A stretch of 33,789 nucleotides of DNA from Rhodoferax sp. OV413. Lineage in GTDB: Bacteria; Pseudomonadota; Gammaproteobacteria; Burkholderiales; Burkholderiaceae_C. A model generated the notes under the pieces. It was not told where the DNA came from, did not search any database, and saw only the letters and a list, made by a program, of their open reading frames with translations. Both the position numbers and the translations under genes were made by a program. Positions within the stretch are counted from its first letter, which is position 1. Every line of letters starts with the position of its first letter. The DNA lies in NCBI GenBank assembly GCA_945861785.1, contig CAMAWD010000073.1, forward strand, positions 1-33,789, read 5' to 3'. Shown here piece by piece: positions 28,412-33,789 of the stretch.

Positions 28412-29401
28412 TCAGGGCAACAACTGCGCCGCGTAGGTCTGCGGGTCGATGTTGGCGCCACACACCACCAGCCCCACGGTCTTGCCTTCGAGCCGCTGGC
28501 GCAACGGGAACATCAATGCCGCGAGCGCCGCCGCGCCCGCCGGCTCTACCACCAGCTTGGCGACCCGGAAAGTCAGGCGCATGGCGTCGCGGATCTGGTC
28601 GTCGGTGACCAGCACCACCTCGTCCACGTACCGCTGGTTCAACGCAAAAGAATATGGCTCGCAGCGCGGCGCACCGAGCGAATCCGCGATGGTGCGCACC
28701 GCGTCGATGGCCTGCGGCGAACCGGCCCGGATGCTGCGGCTCAGGCTGTCTGCGCCTTCGGGCTCCACCACATACACGGCGGTGGACGGGCTCATCTGCT
28801 TGACCGCGCAGGAAATGCCCGCCGAAAGGCCGCCACCACCAGCGGCAACCACCACCGCGTCAAGCGCCACACCTGCAGCGCGGGTCTGGTCGATGAACTC
28901 CAGGCCCACTGTGGCCGTGCCCAAGGCCGTCTTGGGGCCTTCGTAGGGGTGGACGAACACCCGGCCCTCCGAGGCCTCGATCTCCTTGACACGCGCGAAC
29001 GCCTGGTGCACGTTGTCGACCAGTTCGATGCTGGCGCCGAGTTCGCGGCACACCTGGACCCGGAACGCATTGGCGTTTTTCGGCATGACAACCTTGGCCG
29101 TGGTGCCAAGCACCCGGGCGCAGTAGGCCAGCGAGATCGCGTGGTTGCCAGCCGACACCCCGGTGACACCGCGCGACAGTGCCGCAGCATCCAGGTCGAG
29201 CATCACCGACAGGGCCCCGCGCGGCTTGAAACTGCCGGTGCGCTGGAACAGTTCCTCCTTGAGCCAGACCCGGGTGCTTGCGCCCACGGCAGCGTCGAGC
29301 GCGTGGTCCACCAGCAGGCGGATCGGCGTGGTGAGAACCAGGTCGCCCAGGCGTGCACGGTTGGCGCGGATGGCGTCGATGGTGGGGGGGGTGAATGGCA
29401 T
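28412..29401 (-). CDS. Threonine/serine dehydratase, PLP-dependent
   Basis: 329 residues from ATG (MPFTPPTIDAIRANRARLGD). Lys59 in RTGSFKPRGA carries the pyridoxal phosphate, SAGNHAISLAY is the substrate/cofactor Asn region, and AAGGGGLSAGIS is the glycine-rich phosphate loop. It has no C-terminal ACT domain, so it is of the catabolic, single-domain TdcB-like or serine racemase/threo-hydroxyaspartate dehydratase size. It deaminates threonine or serine to the 2-oxo acid and ammonia. The frame is open upstream through a decayed PIN gene with no stop; translation is expected from this ATG, where homology begins. Confidence 0.92.
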   Translation of the reverse strand: MPFTPPTIDAIRANRARLGDLVLTTPIRLLVDHALDAAVGASTRVWLKEELFQRTGSFKPRGALSVMLDLDAAALSRGVTGVSAGNHAISLAYCARVLGTTAKVVMPKNANAFRVQVCRELGASIELVDNVHQAFARVKEIEASEGRVFVHPYEGPKTALGTATVGLEFIDQTRAAGVALDAVVVAAGGGGLSAGISCAVKQMSPSTAVYVVEPEGADSLSRSIRAGSPQAIDAVRTIADSLGAPRCEPYSFALNQRYVDEVVLVTDDQIRDAMRLTFRVAKLVVEPAGAAALAALMFPLRQRLEGKTVGLVVCGANIDPQTYAAQLLP

Positions 29402-29590
29402 GGGTTCCACGGATGGCTTTGTAGTTGAGGGAATGCAGCACGGAAAACAAGGCAAGCTTAGCGCAGGACGCGCCGCGGCCGACTCGCTGACTATTTTCCT
29501 TTGCGCGCGCGCGTTTCCGTCGCAGGCATCGCGGGATCGGCTGCCAGCTGAACCGTCAGGCGGGGGGAAAGCGCAACTGCGAAAACGCGC

Positions 29591-29830
29591 GCCCGCGAAT
29601 AATTGCTTTGCCATGGTTTGCGTAGGCAATACAGCCACCGCATTTGCGCGGACCCACGCCGCAATCGTTGCGCTGGTGGGTGTCTGGTTGCGCGTGACCT
29701 CATGCGGGACCATGTCGACGATTTGCACCGGCCACCCAGGTTTGAGCAACAGGTCGAACGCCTGCGCATAGGCCAGTGTGATCAGGGGCCCTGCGTCCGG
29801 CAGCAGCAGCGTCGGTGCATCGGCCTGCAT
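29591..29830 (-). pseudogene. PIN-domain toxin gene, truncated
   Basis: The ATG at 29830 opens a frame whose first ~76 residues look like a PIN-domain RNase: the first acidic residue in LLLPDAGPLITLAYAQ and the second block IVDMVPHEVTRN. After about residue 80 the sequence becomes low-quality and no third or fourth acidic motif (as in full-length proteins of about 150-170 residues) is seen. The frame then runs without a stop into the dehydratase gene. It begins 12 bases after the antitoxin stop, as expected for an antitoxin-toxin pair. It is probably inactive. Confidence 0.55.
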
Positions 29831-29842
29831 GCGACAACCCGG

Positions 29843-30190
29843 TTACGGTGCCAGTGCATGAAGACCGGCCACCATGGCCAGGGTCGCGCTTTCGGCCAGG
29901 CGCGGCATCGGCAGATGCGCCTGCGCCATCAACAAAAACAAATCTTCCTGGCTCTCGATCCCCAGGGCAAGCAGCGTGGTTTTGCCGTCCGCGCGTCCCA
30001 GCGAGAAATCCAGCAGGCTCTTGAAATTCTGGTTGCCAGACGCCTCCGCGGCTTCGAAAGTTTCAACCAGATGCCGAAGCTCGGCATTGAACAAGGCATT
30101 GATGGAGGTGTCCGATTTGGCAGCAATGACCTTGGCGCGTTTGAGCAGTTCACGGTCCAATGCGCCAGTGAAGTTGACGGTTTGAGTCAT
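29843..30190 (-). CDS. Antitoxin-like protein, ribbon-helix-helix plus UPF0175-like tail
   Basis: 115 residues with GGGAGG five bases before the ATG. Residues 1-45 (MTQTVNFTGALDRELLKRAK, then TSINALFNAEL) fit a ribbon-helix-helix VapB-type DNA-binding domain. The C-terminal half (LLDFSLGRADGKTTLLALGI, LFLLMAQAHLPMP) resembles UPF0175-type antitoxins known as PIN partners. It is upstream of a truncated PIN gene, so this antitoxin is now probably an orphan. Autoregulation would act through the AT-rich sequence just upstream. Confidence 0.6.
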   Translation of the reverse strand: MTQTVNFTGALDRELLKRAKVIAAKSDTSINALFNAELRHLVETFEAAEASGNQNFKSLLDFSLGRADGKTTLLALGIESQEDLFLLMAQAHLPMPRLAESATLAMVAGLHALAP

Positions 30191-30383
30191 GCAGGCCTCC
30201 CAGATAAATCACACACAAATCAGTGCAAGCCATATTTATGTGGTGACCCGGCTCACTCCACCAGCCGGTAGCCCACCGCAGTCCCGGTCAGCAGGTGCCT
30301 GCGCCACAATTGCGGCATGCAATCACGCACCCATCCCAACCCGGCCTTGTCGAACCAGGCGGTCTGCCCGATCGCGGTGGCCC

Positions 30384-31550
30384 TTGGTTGATCTTCTGAC
30401 CAACCCCGGCAGTACCCACCGGCGACTGCTGCTGTTGTCGGCCCTGGGAGCCGGCGTGGCCCGCGCAGCAGGTACACCAGGCATCGCGCGCACGAACACG
30501 GCACAACGCGCCATGGTTTTCCCGCGCGACTTCGGCAGCCACCCGGAGCACAACATCGAGTGGTGGTACGTGACCGGGCATGCGCGCTCGGGCAGCGGCG
30601 CGCAGGCGCGGGACTTCGGCTTTCAGATCACCTTCTTCCGTGCGCGGGTCGACAACACCCAGCAGATGAAATCGCGCTTCGCGGCGCGCCAGTTGCTGTT
30701 TGCGCACGCAGCGCTGACCGATGTGCAGGGTCGCCGGTTCTGGCACGACCAGCGCATTGCCCGGGCCGGCTTCGACGTGGCATCGGCCAGCGAGACCGAC
30801 ACCGCGCTGCGGCTGCGCGACTGGTCGCTGGTGCGCACCAACGGCGTGTACCAGGCGCGTATCAAGGGAGATGATTTCGCGCTGGAGTTGGCTTTCACAC
30901 CGACCCAGGAGCTGCTGCTGCAAGGTGACAAGGGCGTGTCGCGCAAGGGGCCTGACCCTGGCCAGTCCAGCAACTACTACAGCCTGCCGCAACTGGCCCT
31001 CGATGGCACGATCACTTTGCAGGGGCAGCGCTTTGTTGTTGCCGGGGAGGGAGCCCGCCGGGCCGACGCCAGCTTCGGGCCGTCCCGGGGCGCCGCCTGG
31101 CTCGACCACGAATGGAGCAACAGCCTGCTGCACCCAGCCGCCGTGGGATGGGACTGGATGGGCATGAACCTGTTCGACGGCAGCGCACTGACCGCATTTC
31201 GCATCCGAGACAAGGCCGGCCAGGCCTTGTGGGACGGCGGCTCGTTCCGCCACCCGGGCATGGGCGGCGCGAAGCCTTACATCTTCAGCCGCGGCGAGGC
31301 CGCCTTCCAGGCCGTGCGCGGCTGGAAAAGCCCGCTGACGCAGGCGACCTACCCGGTCGAATGGCTGGTTCGCACGCCATCGGACAACTACGTGGTGCGG
31401 GCATTGCTGGACAACCAGGAACTCGACAGCCGCGGCTCCACCGGTGCGGTCTACTGGGAGGGCCTGTGCGACCTGCAGGACAGCAACAGGAAACACGTCG
31501 GCCGGGGCTATCTGGAGATGACGGGGTACGCCAAGCCGCTGGTGTTGTAG
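30384..31550 (+). CDS. Lipocalin-like (AttH/CrtC) secreted protein
   Basis: 388 residues if begun at the TTG at 30384; CTG at 30396 and starts further upstream are possible. A twin-arginine-like signal is suggested by HRRLLLLSALGAGVARAAG. The mature part opens with FPRDFGSHPEHNIEWWYVTG and has FGFQITFFRAR, SRKGPDPGQSSNYYSLPQL, WLDHEWSN and DWMGMNLFDGSALTAFR, the conserved blocks of the carotenoid 1,2-hydratase/AttH lipocalin-like family. Related genes usually sit beside a LolD-like ATPase and FtsX-like permease, neither of which is seen here, so this copy may have been separated from them. No carotenoid genes are nearby. Confidence 0.8.
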   Translation: MVDLLTNPGSTHRRLLLLSALGAGVARAAGTPGIARTNTAQRAMVFPRDFGSHPEHNIEWWYVTGHARSGSGAQARDFGFQITFFRARVDNTQQMKSRFAARQLLFAHAALTDVQGRRFWHDQRIARAGFDVASASETDTALRLRDWSLVRTNGVYQARIKGDDFALELAFTPTQELLLQGDKGVSRKGPDPGQSSNYYSLPQLALDGTITLQGQRFVVAGEGARRADASFGPSRGAAWLDHEWSNSLLHPAAVGWDWMGMNLFDGSALTAFRIRDKAGQALWDGGSFRHPGMGGAKPYIFSRGEAAFQAVRGWKSPLTQATYPVEWLVRTPSDNYVVRALLDNQELDSRGSTGAVYWEGLCDLQDSNRKHVGRGYLEMTGYAKPLVL

Positions 31551-31694
31551 CGCAATCATCGAGCGCCAAACCAACCTGCGGTGGCGGTGCCTTGGGGCCG
31601 GCCCATGCGTGCTGGCCCGAGCTTGCCGCGGCAGTGCTCGCAGGGTTTGCTCTTATTCGAATTCATGGCAAGCCGGATACGGGTGGCACAACGC

Positions 31695-31748
31695 GGGATC
31701 AGGCCGGCGTTGCATTCGGCTGCGCGACTGTCCTGCGCCCTGCCGGTT
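31695..31748 (+). repeat. Dispersed intergenic repeat, copy 2
   Basis: Matches 10854-10907 at about 87% over 54 bases, same orientation, beginning GGGATCAGGCCGGCG. It lies ~145 bases after the lipocalin-like gene. The flanks differ from copy 1, and the long hairpin beside copy 1 is absent here. Confidence 0.7.
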
Positions 31749-31930
31749 AACTCCTTTCTACGTTCGGCCCTGAGCGGTCGTTCAAAATGCGCTATGCAAT
31801 GACCGCAGCGCAAGGAGTCGCCCACCAATACCTGCAATGCGGCGGTCCAATTGCATGAGGTTGGGTGCCTGTCACCCGCCGTTCGTGTTCGCCGGCGAAC
31901 GGCCCTTTGCGGACGTTCGTTGCCTGGTCT

Positions 31931-31957
31931 GCGTTGGCGTTGGCGTTGGCGTTGGCG
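31931..31957 (+). repeat. Tandem hexamer repeat GCGTTG, 4.5 copies
   Basis: Four perfect GCGTTG units followed by GCG, directly abutting the inverted-end element that begins at 31959. The copy number could vary by slippage. Confidence 0.9.
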
Positions 31958-31958
31958 C

Positions 31959-32200
31959 GCGTCGCGTCAGGCGCAGCCCGGCGGGGGCTCATACTGGAGC
32001 GGTCGGGCGCTGAACGCGCCGACTGCCCTGTGGTGCTCGCCCGAGGGTCGGGCCGCAGAACTCACTGCGTTCACTTCGTTCTCTGCGTTCGAACAACCGC
32101 GGCCAAAATGATGACGAAGTGCGCTGCGCGCACCGACCCTCGAGCTCCGCTCCTCGGCGCTCCAGAAATCGCCCCCGCCGGGCTGCGCCTGCCGCGACGC
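31959..32200. mobile_element. 242-bp element with 43-bp terminal inverted repeats, MITE-like
   Basis: 31959-32001 and 32158-32200 are inverted repeats matching at 38 of 43 positions, with the identical core GGCGCAGCCCGGCGGGGGC and outer CTGGAGCG blocks. The interior carries a second perfect inverted pair, CGAGGGTCGG (32042-32051) and CCGACCCTCG (32133-32142). There is no transposase inside. A non-autonomous transposable element or a large structured extragenic repeat fits best. No clear target duplication was found at its edges. Confidence 0.55.
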
Positions 32201-32275
32201 TGGGCTTTTGGTGTTCGGGGTGTCGGGGTCCGGGTTTCCCTGCTACGCACGCCGACCCAGTCAGCAGGCGGGTCG

Positions 32276-32359
32276 CACGGGGACAGGGGTCACGGGGACA
32301 GGGGTCAGGTCTTGTATTGCAATATCGCAACGCAAGACCTTGCACGGGGACAGGGGTCA
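32276..32359 (+). repeat. Three copies of CACGGGGACAGGGGTCA plus hairpin
   Basis: Identical 17-mers begin at 32276, 32291 and 32343; the first two overlap by two bases, and copies two and three are both followed by GGTCT. Between copies two and three, AGGTCTTG (32307-32314) pairs with CAAGACCT (32333-32340) and TTGC with GCAA inside it, forming an almost continuous 14-bp hairpin. The third copy ends about 70 bases before the transposase start, which is where an IS end would be expected. Confidence 0.75.
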
Positions 32360-32427
32360 GGTCTCAATACTCGTAGTTTAATGCATGATGCGTCATAATT
32401 CACTCCATCTAAACGATGGAGGCTGCG

Positions 32428-33648
32428 ATGGCGCGAACCAAAGCTGTGCTTGGTACTGGTGTTCGACTGGCTGACCACGTGAGTGCCGGCCTCTTGGCCC
32501 GCGTGTTCCCGGCCGAGGTGGTGAACGAGGTTCTAAATTCTCAAGGCCGCAATTCAAAGCGCGTTAGAAGCTTTCCGGCGGTCGCCGGCGTTTACTTCTG
32601 TATGGCTCTGAGCCTGTACCCCGAGGCGGCCTACGAGGAAGTCTTTGCCACCATCTGCCAAGGTCTGGCCTGGGCGGCGCGCTCAGCCAAACCGGCCAGG
32701 GTGTCCAGCGTGTCTATCAGCGTTGCGCGCGCCAAGATCGGCGCTGAGCCGCTGCAGGAGTTGTTGCGGCGCTGCTGTGTGCCAATGGCCAATGAGCGGT
32801 TTCACCCCGAAGCGTTCTACCGTGGGCTGCGCCTGGTGGCCATGGACGGCAGTCACTTTGAGCTGCCCGACGAAGTCGACAACGTCACCTACTTCGGGCG
32901 CCCAGGCAGCCGCACGGGCGTGGCCGGTTACCCGCAGGCGCAGTGCGCTGTGCTGGTGGAGTGCGTCACGCACGGCATCCTGGCCGCCAACCTGGGGCCT
33001 TATGCGGCAGGCGAGTGGGCCGTGTGCAAGCCACTGCTGGACGCGCTCAAGCCAGGCATGCTGTGCATGGCAGACCGAGGATTCAATGGCTTTGAGCATT
33101 GGCGCCAGGCACGCCAGAGCGGGGCGCAACTGCTTTGGCGCTGCACCAAAAACCGCTTGCTGCCCCGGGTGCAGGAGCTACCCGATGGCTCCTACCTCAG
33201 CACCATCATGCCCACGGGTGTGGGCAGGGCGCAGGCCAAGGAACAGGCCATCGTGGTGCGGGTCATCGAGTACACGATGCCGGGCCTGCCAGACGCGCAG
33301 CCCAGCTACAGACTGCTGACGTCCATGCTGGACCCTCATGAGGCGCCGGCACTGGAGCTGGCAGCGCTTTACCACGAGAGGTGGCAAGTCGAGGAAGTGT
33401 TCGACGAGCTGAAGACGCATCTGCTGCGCAGCCGGCGCGTGTTGCGCAGCAAGAGGCCCGAGCTGGTGCGCCAAGAGTTCTATGGATGGGTACTGGCGCA
33501 CTACGCGGTGCGCTGGCTGCTGCACGAGGGCGCCACACGTCACAGCATGCCTCACGCCAAGTTATCGTTTGCCGGTCACATCCAGCTACTACGCCGCGAA
33601 CAGCCCCAGTCAGGGGCCTTTCCCCCCAGAGCGTCCCAGGCTGCGTAA
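32428..33648 (+). CDS. IS4-family transposase, frameshifted near the C-terminus
   Basis: 406 residues from the ATG at 32428, chosen over 32416 because GGAGG lies five bases before it. The N-terminal IS4 domain (LADHVSAGLLARVFP) is followed by the DDE core: Asp140 (LVAMDGSHF), Asp216 (CMADRGFNG), and Y315-x2-R318-x3-E322-x6-K329 in YHERWQVEEVFDELK, the IS4 YREK signature. The frame stops at 33648 after FPPRASQAA, but the other plus frame from the C6 tract at 33621-33626 continues with a normal IS4 C-terminus. All catalytic residues precede the break, so activity cannot be ruled out. Confidence 0.9.
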   Translation: MARTKAVLGTGVRLADHVSAGLLARVFPAEVVNEVLNSQGRNSKRVRSFPAVAGVYFCMALSLYPEAAYEEVFATICQGLAWAARSAKPARVSSVSISVARAKIGAEPLQELLRRCCVPMANERFHPEAFYRGLRLVAMDGSHFELPDEVDNVTYFGRPGSRTGVAGYPQAQCAVLVECVTHGILAANLGPYAAGEWAVCKPLLDALKPGMLCMADRGFNGFEHWRQARQSGAQLLWRCTKNRLLPRVQELPDGSYLSTIMPTGVGRAQAKEQAIVVRVIEYTMPGLPDAQPSYRLLTSMLDPHEAPALELAALYHERWQVEEVFDELKTHLLRSRRVLRSKRPELVRQEFYGWVLAHYAVRWLLHEGATRHSMPHAKLSFAGHIQLLRREQPQSGAFPPRASQAA

Positions 33649-33789
33649 GTGGGCGTGGGACAGAGTGCTTCAAGAGAGCGCGCGACTCAAATCAAGGCAG
33701 ACGCGAGACCGACGAAATCCACGCATGGTGAAGAGGCGAAACTCCCCGTACAAGCCGTACGACCGAGAGGCAAAGAGACACGAACCCAT
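33622..33789 (+). pseudogene. Displaced C-terminal segment of the IS4 transposase
   Basis: Reading with one base skipped in the C6 tract gives FPPERPRLRKWAWDRVLQ and then NPRMVKRRNSPYKPYDR, which is the basic C-terminal tail usual for IS4 transposases. The frame is open to the window end. One extra C (or a base gained nearby) explains the shift; a sequencing error or frameshifting would look the same. Confidence 0.75.

Larger units (their letters stand above)
31551..32415. other. Repeat-rich non-coding region between lipocalin-like gene and IS4 element
   Basis: About 860 bases with no supported gene; open frames on both strands are short and repetitive. In order it contains a second copy of the dispersed repeat (31695-31748), a perfect palindrome GTTCGCCGGCGAAC (31887-31900), a GCGTTG tandem array (31931-31957), an element with 43-bp inverted ends (31959-32200), and three copies of a 17-mer with an internal hairpin (32276-32359). 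Such stacking is typical of insertion hot spots. Confidence 0.7.
32343..33789 (+). mobile_element. IS4-family insertion sequence, right end outside window
   Basis: The element is inferred from its transposase. The left end is placed provisionally at the third 17-mer; it cannot be confirmed because the matching right inverted end lies beyond the window. Confidence 0.5.

Noticed and set aside
28412-29830. A genuine PIN-dehydratase fusion protein of 472 residues
   Set aside because: The joining segment (about 29405-29590) is Arg/Ser/Ala/Pro-rich with no conservation features, and the enzyme has a normal N-terminus at its own ATG.
31556-31837. Minus-strand small ORF with CEHC motif (MNSNKSKPCEHCRG)
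   Set aside because: Only 36 codons from its likely start, in repeat-rich DNA and partly shared with the dispersed repeat; not enough to call a gene.
32276-32359. CRISPR array
   Set aside because: Only three short copies, two of them overlapping, with no regular spacers and no cas genes in view.

Overview
The window reads as chromosome of a GC-rich betaproteobacterium, most likely Burkholderiales and close to Comamonadaceae (Hydrogenophaga, Acidovorax or Polaromonas-like). This is inferred from base composition, tight gene packing and the gene families present (TAXI and DctPQM TRAP proteins, DUF1631 proteins, an RhlE helicase with a glycine-rich tail, VF530). No rRNA or tRNA gene was recognised, so the placement is indirect.

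Layout. 1-1834: the end of a P1-family peptidase and a membrane-anchored TAXI-type binding protein. 1824-8066 (minus): two DUF1631 paralogues on either side of the ribosome-associated ABC-F ATPase EttA. 8067-11169 (plus): a DEAD-box RNA helicase whose 3' end overlaps, in another frame, an NAD(P)-binding oxidoreductase. A 412-bp non-coding stretch follows, holding a dispersed repeat and a long, strand-biased RNA hairpin.

11170-21027 is a divergent sugar-acid catabolic locus. On the minus strand are a FadR-type GntR regulator, a TRAP transporter (dctQ, dctM, dctP), an enolase-superfamily dehydratase, a short remnant ORF and a cupin protein. On the plus strand are an IlvD/Edd-type [2Fe-2S] sugar-acid dehydratase, a PfkB (2-keto-3-deoxy-sugar-acid) kinase, DgoK and DgoA. 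A perfect palindrome lies between the two arms. The proposed logic is uptake of an aldonic acid, dehydration to a 2-keto-3-deoxy acid, phosphorylation, and aldol cleavage to pyruvate and glyceraldehyde 3-phosphate. Two dehydratases and two kinases suggest more than one substrate.

21060-28130: a glutathione S-transferase-like protein, an orphan ABC ATPase, a ProQ/FinO RNA chaperone, and a two-gene unit made of an XPD-like Fe-S helicase with an N-terminal PD-(D/E)XK domain plus a second PD-(D/E)XK-like protein. Divergent from these are a cNMP-binding protein and an AI-2E family membrane protein. 28155-31550: a VF530 DNA-binding protein, a PLP threonine/serine dehydratase, a decayed antitoxin/PIN-toxin pair, and an AttH/CrtC lipocalin-like protein.

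31551-33789 is an accessory edge: a second copy of the dispersed repeat, a hexamer tandem repeat, a 242-bp element with 43-bp inverted ends, three copies of a 17-mer with a hairpin between two of them, and an IS4-family transposase whose last ~55 codons are displaced by a frameshift at a C6 tract and run off the window.

The best candidates for something undescribed are the wobble-paired hairpin at 10991-11082, the overlap that encodes a Rossmann loop inside a glycine-rich helicase tail, and the apparently leaderless nuclease/helicase operon.
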